Shown piece by piece: positions 1 through 10,494 of a stretch of 62,500 bases of DNA. The stretch's first letter is position 1. Every line of letters starts with the position of its first letter. The position numbers and the translations under genes were made by a program. This stretch comes from Symbiodinium natans (lineage: Eukaryota > Sar > Dinophyceae > Suessiales > Symbiodiniaceae): NCBI GenBank assembly GCA_905221605.1, contig CAJNDS010002697.1, positions 195,001-257,500 on the forward strand, given 5' to 3'. The notes beneath the pieces were generated by a model that was given only the letters and a program-made list of their open reading frames with translations, was not told the origin of the DNA and did not search any database.

Positions 1-386
1 GGGACCATGACGTTTTAATCTTTTGGGGTTCTTAAGTACATGGGAGTCTACAGCCCAGCAGCCAAGGTCAAGACGCAGCAGCCGCAGCTTCATGACTGCA
101 CATTTCCCCTAGTAGGGTGTAGGGTTTAGGGTTTAGGGTTTAGGGTTTAGGGTTTAGGGTGTGGGCTGTGAAGGGTGCTGGTCTTAGAGTTTCGGGATGC
201 TGTTCGTGTCGAAGCACCGTTCCCAGCACGCACATGGCCGGGCCCACTTGAGATCTGCTCAAGGGGGTCTTTCTTCCAGGTTACTCTGGTCCCTAAACCC
301 TGGTTTAGGGTTTAGGGCTTAGGGTTTAGGGTTTAGGGTTTAGGGTTTAGTAGGGTTTAGGGTTTAGGGTTTCGGGACCCTGAACC

Positions 387-519
387 CTACTTGGAGGTTT
401 AGGGTACTTAGAACCCCAATGATAGCTGTACTTAGTACTTGTCAGCCCCCAAAGTCCTCTACGTAGGTAATGAGTAGACTTCTAACTGGGGTTACAAGTG
501 GCCATGAACCTCCAAGTAA
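387..519. mobile_element. Element A, diverged copy
   Basis: Left end CTACTTGGAGGTTTAGGGTA and right end GCCATGAACCTCCAAGTA match the termini of the copy at 39749. The interior keeps GGGGTTACAAGTGG. The left terminus has picked up a TTTAGGG-like change. Confidence 0.6.
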
Positions 520-672
520 ACCCTAAACCCTAAACCCTAAACCCTAAGCCCAAGCCCTAAGCCCTAAGCCCTAAGCCCTAAGCCCTAAGCCCTAAGCCCT
601 AAGCCCTAAGCCCTAAGCCCTAAGCCCTAAGCCCTAAGCCCTAAGCCCTAAGCCCTAAGCCCTAAACCCTAC
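519..672. repeat. Telomere-like array, CCCTAAG variant
   Basis: About 20 heptamers, changing from CCCTAAA to a uniform CCCTAAG run in the middle. The uniform variant indicates local amplification. Confidence 0.9.
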
Positions 673-689
673 AAAGGCAGGCTAACACA

Positions 690-738
690 CTCCTGGAAGC
701 ACCCGGCGTCGTGGAGACGAAAGACCAGGCGCAGAGAA
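690..738 (+). CDS. Exon-like island (ANTLLEAPGVVETKDQAQR)
   Basis: Lies between a CCCTAAG array and a TTTAGGG array. After the acceptor AAGGCAG it reads ANTLLEAPGVVETKDQAQ, with a GC donor (GCTGCT) close by. The position and AG/GC signals match the pattern of the confirmed exons; the protein is unknown. Confidence 0.35.
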
Positions 739-1447
739 GCTGCTAGTTTGTAGGGTTCAGGGATTAGGGTTTAGGGTTTAGGGTTTAGTGCCCGTTTCAC
801 AAACTTGTTTACTCAATCAAGACTTGGCTTTAGGGGTTAGATTAGGAGGACTTAGGGTACTTCGGGGGTACAGCTCTACTTGGGGTGATAAGTACCCCTG
901 AACCTCCGAGTGTAGCTCCCACTTGCCTACAGCTGAGTCGCAAGCACCTTCTTAGTTCCTCGGCGGAACGAGCCCATGTAGCTGCGTCATGTCCTGCCCT
1001 CCCGAACCCCAAACCCGAAAGCCCCCAAAAGCAACCCTGAGGGGTTTAGGGTTTAGGGTTTAGGGTTTAGGGTTTAGGGTTTAGGGTTTAAACCTTGAAG
1101 CCCCCAACAGCAACCCTAAGCCTTGAATCCCCTCAGCCCCCTAAACCCCAAAACCCTCGACCCGTTGCTAAACCCAAGTTTCACTGTGCGCAATATGGGG
1201 GGGATGATGTACATGACGGCATCTTTCTCGTACCTCCTGAGGGTTTATGTCGTCAGGGACCAAAGAAGAACCACAACCTTAAGCCCTAAACCCGAAACTC
1301 CACACCCTGAACCATAGACCGTAAATCCCAGACCCTGAAGCCTCTGGAACTTGAAGTAATTCGAAAGGTAACAAGAAACTCCTCGACCCGTCCCCCGCAA
1401 CGTTAACCCTGAACAATTTCAATAATCCGTAAAGCCGCAAACCCAGG

Positions 1448-1815
1448 CATTGGGTTTAGGGTTTAGGGTTTGGGGTTTAGGGTTTAGGGTTTAGGGTTTA
1501 GGGTTTAGGGTTTAGGGTTTCGGGTTACACCCCAAATCCCGCGTCGACAGGCCCCTGCCACGACCACCCCTGCTGAGGAGGCCAAGGAGGCAAGGGTGGA
1601 ACCCTAAACCCTAAACCCTAAACCCTAAACCCTAAACCCTAGACCCTAGACCCTAGACCCTAAACCCTAAACCCTAAACCTTTAACCCTAAACCCTAAAC
1701 CCTAAACCCTAAACCCCAAACCCCACACCCCACACCCCACACCCCACACCCCAAACCCCCAAACCCCCAAACCCTAACCCCTAAACCCTAAACCCGAAAC
1801 CCTAAACCCTAAAAG
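1448..1815. repeat. TTTAGGG array facing CCCTAAA array
   Basis: TTTAGGG units at 1448-1526 are followed after 75 unique bases by about 215 bases of CCCTAAA, CCCTAGA and CCCCACA units. The two arms are inverse complements and could pair. The 75-base spacer contains a weakly coding-like APATTTPAEEAKEAR. Confidence 0.85.
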
Positions 1816-2619
1816 GGTATAGGGTTGAGGGGTGGGGGCGTGCGGGGCTTAGGGGTGGGGCCACAGGGCTCATAGACCCTAAACTGTTTTCAAGCATGTT
1901 TTCCCGCGTGTCAACGCAGGATCCCAAGCCAGATTTCTGTAGGGCCCGGGGGTTCATTGTGCAGGATCATTGTGGGCCCTTTTTTCTGCTCTGGTGGTTC
2001 CGAATCGGGGATCCCCAGTTGCTGAGAGTCGGTCCTAAAGATGTCAAGAAGATTACAACAATCTGCCCGATGCGACCCAATTTACCTTACACCCGAAGTT
2101 GTTGACCCTGACTTTTCCCCGAGACCAGCAGTGTCTACCACCCAAGTCCGAGCCACATGAATCCTAAGCAAATGAATCCCAAACCCAAAGCTCCAAAACC
2201 CTTCGACCCCTTTGCCCCCAAACCTAAACCGTAAACCCACAACCCTAAACCGCGAGCCCCCGTGAGCCCCAAATCGCTACAGCCCTCTGGCGGCCAGGCG
2301 CCCACAAGTGGCGAAGCACCCGAGGCCTGCCTGTCTTTCTTGCTCGCTAAGCTTTCGGGCTTAGGGTTTAGGGCTTAGGGTTTAGGGTTTAGGGTTTAGG
2401 GCTTAGGGCTTAGGGTTTAGGGTTCTGCATTTCTTTGATAAGCAAAGCCGAGGGTTTTGGAGTTTTTGAGGTTTAGGGTCTTTCTGACGTAGGGACGGTT
2501 TACACTGCTTGGGGTTCCAGCGTTTCGTCACACAGATCTCTCTGAACTAAGCTGGAGGCAAGGCGTCCTTCAGCATCCCTATGCCCAGAGCCCTGCATGA
2601 CAGACTAAACTTGAGAACA

Positions 2620-2872
2620 ACCCTAAACCCTAAACCCTAAACCCTAAACCCTAAACCCTAAACCCTAAACCCTAAACCCTAAACCCTAAACCCTAAACCC
2701 TAAACCCTAAACCCTAAACCCTAAACCCTAAACCCTAAACCCTAAACCCTAACCCTACACCCTAAACCCTAAACCCTAAACCCTAAACCCTAAACCCTAA
2801 ACCCTAAACCCTAAACCCTAAACCCTAAACCCTAAACCCTAAACCCTAAACCCTAAACCCTAAACCCTAAAC
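2620..2872. repeat. Long CCCTAAA array
   Basis: About 36 nearly perfect heptamers end 8 bases before the acceptor of gene A exon 1. Confidence 0.95.
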
Positions 2873-2880
2873 CAGGCCAG

Positions 2881-3003
2881 TTTCTTCGAGCAAATGAAGG
2901 AGGCGGTGACCGATGCTTTCAAGGACAAGACGAAGGAGGAGGTGAAGGAGGAGGTGAAGGAGGAGTTGGACGGTGTGAAGGAGGAGTTGAAGGCGCGCCT
3001 GGG
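2881..3003 (+). CDS. Unrecognised gene A, exon 1 of chain: Glu/Lys-rich repeat
   Basis: After the acceptor GGCCAG, at the end of a 36-copy CCCTAAA array, an open frame of 41 codons reads FFEQMKEAVTDAFKDKTK, then repeats of EEVKEEVKEELDGVKEELK, and ends with KARL and two Gly bases at a GT donor (GTTCAG). It is strongly biased to helix-forming charged residues (probable coiled coil). The protein is not recognised. Phase joins cleanly to 3121. Confidence 0.55.
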
Positions 3004-3120
3004 GTTCAGGGTTCAGGGTTTAGGGTTAGGTTTTCGGGTTAGGGTCCCCTGAGCCCTGGACCCCCTAAACCCCAACCCCTGAACCCCCGCCAACAAACGC
3101 CAACTCCCCCGAACCCACAG

Positions 3121-3184
3121 CCCGACAGAGCCCGATCAGGAGCAGATGCCCGATCTTCCCGTGACGGATGCACCGATGAAGGAC
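3121..3184 (+). CDS. Gene A, exon 2 of chain (acidic)
   Basis: After the acceptor ACCCACAG, reads PTEPDQEQMPDLPVTDAPMK then Asp, and ends in phase 0 at a GC donor (GCCTCA). Acidic and Pro-rich; function unknown. Phase fits the exons on both sides. Confidence 0.5.
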
Positions 3185-3212
3185 GCCTCAAGACTTGAGC
3201 TTGCCGGACCTT

Positions 3213-3460
3213 AGTAGACCCTAAACCCTAGACCCTAAACCCTAAACCCTAAACCCTAAACCCTAAGCCCTAAGCCCTAAGCCCTAAACCCTAAACCCTA
3301 AACCCCTCAGCCCCAAACCCTAAACCCTAAACCCTAAACCCTAAACCCTAAACCCTAAACCCTAAACCCTAAACCCTAAACCCTAAACCCTAAACCCTAA
3401 ACCCTAAACCCTAAACCCTAAGCCCTAAACCCTAAACCCCAAACCCTAAACCCTAAACTA
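3213..3460. repeat. CCCTAAA array
   Basis: About 34 units with CCCTAAG and CCCCAAA variants, inside an intron of gene A. Confidence 0.92.
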
Positions 3461-3718
3461 CACCCTAAACGCCCTGCAAAGCCCTGCAAGCCCTATAAGC
3501 CCTGCAAGCCGCAGAAGAGCAAGCCCCAGAACAGCCCTAAAAGAGCCCTGCTGACTTTGGTTGAGGTTTGCAGAGGGATCTCCAAGGTTTCGGGTTTAGG
3601 GTTTAGGGTTTAGGGTTTAAGGCTCAGGGTTGCGGGCTTGGGGCTTAAGAATTCCAGGGTGCAGGGGCTTTGGCTTTGTGGCTCTCCTACATCCGAAGCC
3701 TCCGAATCCGCGCCGCAG

Positions 3719-3768
3719 GACGCCTTCCCCACGATTGAGGTCGGCAAGATGCCGGTTCCTGGGCCAAA
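3719..3768 (+). CDS. Gene A, exon 3 of chain (DAFPTIEVGKMPVPGP)
   Basis: After the acceptor CGCCGCAG, reads DAFPTIEVGKMPVPGP, with a GC donor (GCTTCA) two bases into the next codon. A TTTAGGG run follows at once. No family recognised. Confidence 0.5.
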
Positions 3769-4289
3769 GCTTCAGGGTTTAGGGTTTAGGGTTTAGGCAG
3801 TTTCGGGTTGGACTGGTTTAGGCAGGGTTCAGGGCTTAGGGAGCAAATCCCAAGCCGTAGACCCTATAACCCTGAACCTTACCACACCCTGAACCCGGAA
3901 ACTGTGGGGTTCTGGGACATTTTCGCGTGGAAGTTCCCACATATACCCTGCAAAGCGCACCTTCCCTTGGAGAGGGCTTGTATAAACTTCACCCTTAACC
4001 CTGAACCCTAAGCCCTCAACTCTAACTCTACCCGGAACTCTAAACCCTAAACCCGAAACCTGAAGTAAATGCTCTGAGGATCCTTTTCCGTCAGGCTGGG
4101 CACTCCAATTCCCCTTCGATTGCAGGGGTTTAGGCATAGGGATAGGGAAGGCTCCCTGGCCCTGCTACCTGAACCTCGCGCCTTCAGCCTTAAACCTTAT
4201 CACCGCAATCCTGAGTTCCCTCAAGCCTCAAGCCTCAGAGCACTAAGCCCTGCAAAAAAAGCCCAAACCCTAAGCCCGAAACCCTACAG

Positions 4290-4545
4290 AGGAAACCCTA
4301 AACCCTAAACCCTAAACCCTAAACCCTAAACCCTAAACCCTAAACCCTAAACCCTAAACCCTAAACCCCTCAGCCCCAAACCCTAAACCTAAACCCTAAA
4401 CCCTAAACCCTAAACCCTAAACCCTAAACCCTAAATCCTAAACCCTAAACCCTAAACCCTAAACCGTAAACCCTAAACCCTAAACCCTAAACCCTAAACC
4501 CTGACCCCTAAACCCTAAACCCTAAACCCGAAACCCGAAACCCTG
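4290..4545. repeat. CCCTAAA array
   Basis: About 35 units with scattered point changes, within an intron. The following 140 bases up to a TTTAGGG run hold several short open frames but no clear exon. Confidence 0.92.
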
Positions 4546-5150
4546 TATCTCACGCCCTAGGAAGGCTGCTGGCTGGCTACCTGCTGCTCGTGAAGCCCCG
4601 CTCTTGTAGGCTCCGACACTACCGGCCTTAGGCCCTAGGGCTGGGTGGGTTGTTGTAGGAGCCTTTATGAGCAGGGTTTGGGGTTTAGGGTTTAGGGGTA
4701 GGGTTCGGGTTTGGGGTTTAGGGTTTAGGGTTCAAAGTTTCCGAGGGCTTAGGGGGTTCTGGCTCTTCAGGAAGAGGGTTTTCGGGGGTTTGCACAGAAC
4801 GGTTATTGCCCGTTAACGGTATAGTTACCTCACTCAGAGCCTCCAATGGTTCATATCCGTAAGCTCCCATGGAGGGTTCGGGTTTCGGGTTTCGGGCTTG
4901 AGGTGTAGGGTTGACCTGATTCTCCCTAAACCCTAAACTCTGCTGCGGTTTAGGGTGTAGGGTGTAGGGTTTAGGGTTTAGGGTTAGGGTGCTGGCTTTT
5001 CTGGGGAGGTAAGAACTTAGTTGAAGAAGACCCAAATCTTAATACCCTAAACCCTGCACATAAAGGTTTAGGGTTTAGGGTTTAGGGTTTGTTTCCTCAA
5101 CCTTTTCTCGGGTGTTGGAGGTGTTCACGGGGGTCCATGCTCCATTCCAG

Positions 5151-5171
5151 CGGTCGAATCCCAATCGGCTG
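5151..5171 (+). CDS. Gene A, possible 21-base microexon
   Basis: A 21-base segment lies between a strong acceptor (TTCCAG) and the only consensus GTGAGT donor noticed in this chain. In the phase set by neighbouring exons it reads GRIPIG. Small size makes it uncertain. Confidence 0.3.
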
Positions 5172-5701
5172 GTGAGTGTCGGGCAAGTGTTTTGTCTTTG
5201 ACGCATGGCGCCGAAGTGCCTTTCCGTTTGGGTTTAGGGTTTATGGTTTAGGGTTAGGGGGTTTGGGGTTTGTGGGGGGCTTCGGGTTTCGGGCTTGAGG
5301 CAGCTCAGGGCTTTGTAGGGTCTAAGTTTAGGCGTCTAGGGTGCAGGGGTTTCTGGGGGTCTCTCTAGCTCAGTGTTGCCCTTTTGACTAGGAGGAACTA
5401 TCCTGCCAGCCCTAGACCCCAGACACCGCCTAAATTAGGGTTTAGGGTTTTGGGTTTAGGGTTTGGGGTTGAGGAAACCCTAAACGCTAACCCCTACATA
5501 TGTTGGGTCTTGAGGCTCTGAAAGCTGCACTTCAGTGCCACGCAGGGGCTGAGCCATCCGTAGGGGGTTGCAGGGGAGGTTTCGGGGCTAGGGTGGAGGG
5601 TTTAGGGTTTAGGGTTTAGGGTTTAGGGTTTAGGGCTAGATTTCGCTGCTGCTCCTCCTTCCCTGCGGCCCCATCGTGGCCGAGCTGCCTTGGCCCTCCA
5701 G

Positions 5702-5753
5702 CGGTGGCGACGCGTTCAGCTGCGTTGCGGTATCCTGCAAGGTCGAGAGTGAA
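5702..5753 (+). CDS. Gene A, exon (GGDAFSCVAVSCKVESE)
   Basis: After the acceptor CCTCCAG, reads GGDAFSCVAVSCKVESE and leaves in phase 0 at a GC donor (GCTGGC); a GT donor at 5742 is an alternative, also in phase 0. Cysteine-containing, beta-like composition. No family recognised. Confidence 0.42.
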
Positions 5754-6064
5754 GCTGGCCGGGGGGCTTCCTGAAAGTCCCTGGACTTCGGGTTTCGGGT
5801 TTCGGGTTTAGGGTTTAGGGTTTAGGGTGAAGGGTTTAGGGTTTAGGGTTTAGGGTTTTCGTGCTTACGGTGTGGGGCTTACTGGCTTAGTAAAATTCGG
5901 GGGGCCTACTCAGGTAGAGCGGTCTTTCGTGACTGTCTTCGACTCTTATAGGGCTGCTAGATACAGAGAACATCGACTACAACAAAAGGGAAGCATGTTT
6001 TGTCCATGCTTGGTAGCTGCTTTTATCTTATTCTCAGGCTCTGTTAGGGCTCTATTCTCAAAGC

Positions 6065-6165
6065 CTGAAACCCTAAACCCTAAACCCTAAACCCTAAACC
6101 CTAAACCCTAAACCCTAAACCCTAAACCCTAAACCCTAAACCCTAAACCCTAAACCCTAAACCCT
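6065..6165. repeat. CCCTAAA array
   Basis: About 14 units. It makes the end of an upstream open frame look like a Pro/Lys/Asn tail. Confidence 0.92.
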
Positions 6166-6355
6166 GAAGCACATGCAAACGCCTACAGAGCTTTCCGGCT
6201 TTGTTAGGGGTGTCTAGGCTCTCTAAGTCTTACGGTCTTCGGAGGCCGGTTCTTGGCGTTCAGGGCTTTAGGGCCTAAGGTTTTAGGGGCTATTTAGGAG
6301 CTCAGGGTTAACGCGTATACACCGTTTTTACAGGGTTCTTAAGGGAGGGGGGTAG

Positions 6356-6516
6356 GTAGGGAACCTTAGGGAACCTTAAGGAACCTTAGGGAACCTGAGG
6401 GAACCTTAGGGAACCTGAGGGAACCTTAGGGAACCTTAGGAACCTTAGGGAACCTTAGGGAACCTTATAGGGAACCTTAGAGGGAACCTTAGGGAACCTT
6501 AGGGAACCTTAGAGGA
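6356..6516. repeat. Decamer minisatellite GGGAACCTTA
   Basis: About 16 tandem units of GGGAACCTTA with small length changes (GGGAACCTGA, GGAACCTTA, AGAGGGAACC). Not a telomere variant. Lies in an intron of gene A. Confidence 0.88.
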
Positions 6517-6551
6517 AACCCTGTAAGGCACCCCACGTCCATGTGATCTAG

Positions 6552-6638
6552 GAAGTGCCCACAATTCATGGCGTTTGCTGCCATGCTCTGCAAGGAGGCC
6601 TCACCGGCCTAGGCTTTCCAGATGCTGCCGCAAGTGGA
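6552..6638 (+). CDS. Gene A, exon (VPTIHGVCCHALQGG)
   Basis: After the acceptor ATCTAG, reads EVPTIHGVCCHALQGGLTGL then GFPDAAASG, ending in phase 0 at a GT donor (GTTAGG), with a TTTAGGG array immediately after. Two other frames are partly open, so the choice rests on phase. Confidence 0.38.
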
Positions 6639-6932
6639 GTTAGGGTTTAGGGTTTAGGGTTTAGGGTTTAGGGTTTAGGGTTTAAGTTTTAGGGATTAGG
6701 GTTTAGGGTTTTTAAATTCGCCTAATCCCTAAAGTCTAAACACACCCCAGAGCCTTAAGCAGTGTAGCTGCAGATGAGGGTGGCTTATCCTAAGTTCGAC
6801 ACCCTGTCGGACCCTGTCCCTTAAGCCCCGAAGACCTTTGACATAGAGACTTTTAACCCCGAACCCCACACCCTAAGCCCTTTTCATGGCCTACGGCTGC
6901 CTAGACGAAGGATCCCACCCTAAAATCTCAAG

Positions 6933-7061
6933 AGCTGTGTGCTGAAAGCATCGCGCTGCGGCAGTGTGCTGGACCCACATATCACAGATCGCCTGTACAA
7001 GCTTGCATGTCCCCTGACGAAGAATGGCATCCCAAGGAACCTCAACGAAACTATCACGTCT
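6933..7061 (+). CDS. Gene A, exon (VLDPHITDRLYKLACP)
   Basis: After the acceptor TCTCAAG the frame reads SCVLKASRCGSVLDPHITDR, then LYKLACPLTKNGIPRNLNET and a few residues more before a stop at 7080. It has the most protein-like composition of the chain. The donor is not resolved (GC or GA candidates lie near 7040-7062). It resembles a shorter island at about 50408 (VIDPRAVDHVL). Function unknown. Confidence 0.5.
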
Positions 7062-7370
7062 ACGCCCCACGGCTCTCAATCCTAAAGCCCCAAGGCCGGT
7101 TTAGGGTTACGGTAAGCCCCAGCCAAGACGCCAAAGAGACCATAAGACTCAACATCCCTAATGCATTCCCGAAAGCCCTGAAAGCGTTTGCGCGGGGAAA
7201 TCACCCCTTTCCCCGGTTTAGGGTTTAGGGCTTCGGCAATGCATCCGGCGCCCAGGAGGGCTTATGCTCTCTTCGACGCACTCATGCCCCCAAAACCCTA
7301 ATCCCTTCAGCTCTTACACCGAAAATGCCCTAGGCCCGAAGCCCTAGACCCTAGAGCCCAAACCCTAAAT

Positions 7371-7570
7371 CCGCCCGAAAGCTGCCGCCAGAAAACGCCA
7401 GGGTGAGAAGCATGGCGGCCCGCAGTATGAAACGCATATCTCGCGGGAACCGTGCCTCCAGACAACTATCAGGTGTGGGCCAGTGGCTCCGACACACCCT
7501 CCCCTCCCTCAACCGAAAGTTGGCTTTCAGACCCCATAGGTGGTTGCGGTTCCGGGCCGAAAAAAACCCT
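7371..7570 (+). other. Open basic stretch, unassigned
   Basis: One plus frame stays open for about 65 codons and is Arg/Lys-rich (for example SRQLSGVGQWLRHTLPSLNR). It has no clear acceptor and ends in CCCTAAA repeats. It may be chance or part of an exon. Confidence 0.2.
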
Positions 7571-7936
7571 AGACCCTAAACCCTAAACCTCTAAACCCCT
7601 AAACCCCTAAACCCTAAACCCTAAACCCTAAACCCTAAACCCTAAACCCCTAAATCCTAAACCCTAAACCCTAAACCCCCAAACCCTAAGCCCTGAAACC
7701 TAAATCCTAAAGGCGCTTCTTCTCCCAGATTCCTGGGTCGCCTCCTAAACCTAAGCCCTATAGGCCCGGGTGAGAGGCTAAAAAGCCTCCATGATGCCCA
7801 GCAGACCTCTGGTTCACGAGGGTTATAGGGTTTAGGGTTTAGGGTTTAGGGTTTAGGGTTAGGGGTTCAGGGTGTAGGGCTTTAGGGTTTAGGTGGTTTG
7901 GGTCAGTAAAGCCAGTACTTCGTAGTAGCAGTTGCA

Positions 7937-8092
7937 GTCGTTGGGGTGTGTTGCTGCCCTGGCTCTTGCACAACTTCAGGGGTCTGGCCATAAGAGGCCG
8001 GGCCAAGAGCTCCTGGGGCTTTGCGTCAAGGAGGAAACACGCCGGCTGCGGGACTCGCGAGCTGCAAACAAGAGCGCCAACTCTTCTTGGTG
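7937..8092 (+). CDS. Exon-like island, unrecognised (RPGQELLGLCVKEETRRLRD)
   Basis: After the acceptor GTTGCAG an open stretch reads SLGCVAALALAQLQGSGHK, then RPGQELLGLCVKEETRRLRD. Composition is that of a real helical protein, but neither donor nor neighbours are established. It may continue gene A. Confidence 0.35.
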
Positions 8093-9166
8093 GTTCCCGA
8101 AATTTAGGGGTACCTTTTGTTTGGGTCCTTACAGAAAGGGAATCTTACTATTTGGGGATCTATTTTAGGGTTCCCCTTTTCCCCCTCTTCTTGAACCCTA
8201 AGGCTGTTGTCGTTGTTTGAGCCCAATCGCCTCAGACCCCTAAGCCTGAACCCTGAACAATCGGATGCTTAGGCTTGAAGAAGGAGTTGATGACAAAGGG
8301 GTTTGTGCCCTAGGGATTTAGGGTTCAGGGTTGAGGGACCCTACACCCTAAACCTAAGCCCTGAACCCTAAACCCTAAACCTGAGTTCAACTCCGAATCC
8401 TCAACTCCCAGCACGACTCTTCAGTCCCGGCCTCCCGAACAAACCCGCGAGCGTGCGCCGAGGGTGGAAAACACAGACACGCAGATGGCTCCTCCGCCCT
8501 GTTTGGGCTGTGAGTGTGCAGTTCAGGGTTTAGTCTACTTCTACAGGGGTTGAACTGCAGGGTCCGCGCTAAAGGTCGTGGAGGGTGCGGATTTTGAGGG
8601 TCTCAAAGACTGAGGCGGACCTGGCAAATCTTCTAGCTTAGGGAGTCCCGTTGTTTGAGCAGACAAATACGGGCACTAAACCCTGAACCCTGAACCCCGA
8701 ACCCTAAACCCTAAACTCTAAACCCCAAACCCTAGACGCTAAACCCTAAACCCAATGTCTCAGAGGGCCTGGGTTACAAGTTTCTGTATGAGGGTTAGTA
8801 GCGATTTAGGGGTTAGGGTTCAGGGTTTAAGGTGTTGGCCCCTAGGGAATGCGGGAATAATCTCTTAAATGGTATGCGGTATATTAAGGGGGATCCAAGG
8901 TGCCTCATTCCCTCATTCCCTACGAAAAGCCAGCTGGTTTCGAGTGTAATTAGGGTTGATGGGGCAGAGATTTTGGGGTCGGTAGGGTCTCTAAGGAGTT
9001 TGACCCTTGGAGCTTACAGGATTCAGGGTACGACTAGTGACTCCCCAAAACCCTGGAACCCTAGGCCCCGAAGCCCGAAACCCTAAACCCTAAGCCTTAA
9101 ACCTTAGGGTTTAGGGCTTAGGGCTTAGGGGTTTTGGGCCAAAAGCGCAAGCCACTTTGCCCACAG

Positions 9167-9192
9167 GAGGCTGAGGAGGAGATAGAGGACTT
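9167..9192 (+). CDS. Possible N-terminal exon, acidic EAEEEIED segment
   Basis: A short exon candidate follows an acceptor ending CCACAG and reads EAEEEIEDL, up to a GT donor at 9193. The acidic composition would suit the N-terminal region of the PRP4-type gene, and phase would allow joining to 12313. There is no similarity to prove it, and it may belong to another gene. Confidence 0.3.
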
Positions 9193-9314
9193 GTTGTTTT
9201 TTGATTTTCTAGGCTCTTGGGGTTCGGGGTTTTGGGTTTTATGGTTTAGGATTTAGGGTTTTAGGGTTTGGGGTTTGGACGGTTAGGAGGGGGGCTGCAT
9301 GTTTCCGCGCCTTT

Positions 9315-9337
9315 GGGGGGGGGGGGGGGGGGGGGGG
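9315..9337. repeat. Run of 23 G
   Basis: A homopolymer of 23 G in non-coding DNA. Confidence 0.9.
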
Positions 9338-9939
9338 TCGGTGTAAGCAGGGTTTGTGGTTTTAGGGTTTTGGAGTTTTGAGGGGGATTTAGGGGTGTAG
9401 AGGTAGAGTGTAGGGATTTAAATGCTTTTGGGGCTCTACGGGTTGAGGTATTTCGGGTTTTTTGGGGTTTGTCGGTGTGGGTCTCCTCGGGTTGAGGGTT
9501 TAGGGTTTTGGGCTTGAGGTTTGTTGGGAATCTTGAGGACAGTTTATAGCTTTTGGGGAACCCATTGTGGGAGTTGAAGTGTTTATATGCCAGCCCTCAA
9601 GCCTACTTGTGCTACGAAACGAAACTGTGATATGTCCTGGTTTTCTTTGCTTTTTTGTTCACGTGTGCTGGAAGTTTCCTAGTGATTCTTCGAAAAGTTG
9701 ACATCTATCCGGTGTTCAGAGTTACTCAGTTTATATATCTGTACTATAGAGGTCGAAATACTTTCTACTAGTGCTCCCCCAAGGTCCCCATAGAATTCTA
9801 CTATAGTAAACCCCCCAAATCGCCCAGTTGCAGGTGCAAGCTTTCTAGGGTAGACTGAATGTGGAACCCTAAGCCCCTAAACCCCTGACCCCAAACTTCC
9901 GGAGCCGTTACTCTATGCCCCGAACCCTAAGCTTCTGGG

Positions 9940-10130
9940 CTACAACCCTAAACCCTAAACCCGAAACCCTAAACCCTAAACCCTAGACTCTAGACCCTAG
10001 ACCCTAGACCCTAGACCCTAGACCCTGGACCCTGGACCCTGGACCCTGGAACCTGGACCCTGGACCCTAGACCCTAGACCCTAGACTCTAGACCCTAACT
10101 TAAACCCTAAACCCTGATTCCTGAACCTGA
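9940..10130. repeat. Mixed CCCTAAA / CCCTAGA / CCCTGGA array
   Basis: The array shifts in blocks from CCCTAAA to CCCTAGA to CCCTGGA and back, showing local homogenisation of point variants. It lies about 230 bases upstream of the first in-frame Met of the ADP-ribosyltransferase-like frame. Confidence 0.88.
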
Positions 10131-10494
10131 ACGCTGAACCCTGATCCGCAACAGGGCTCCATCTTGCGGTTTTCTGTCTCCAGGACAGCCCAGATCAGCA
10201 TCTGAACAGCGCGGAGGACATCCCCGTTCCGCGGTGGCCTGAGCATGGCTGATTCCGAAAAATCCCCAAGGCCAGTTCTGAGATTTTTGTTCCTTAGGGT
10301 GCCGAGAGAGTGGTCATGTACAGACCTGACCACGTGGGGGTTGTCCTGCTCCTGCAAGGATGTGCCGGTTCACGAATGCTGGAGACGGCACGGCGGTAGC
10401 TTGCTTTTGCATCAGGCCAGTTTTTGGGTCTGAGCAGGCAGGGAGGTATAGGGCAGTCAGGACGCGCTGCGACAAGTTCTTGCGAGTTGTAGCC

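Noticed and set aside
5151-5165. GGTCGAATCCC resembling a tRNA T-loop
   Set aside because: No matching acceptor stem, anticodon arm or A box within range.
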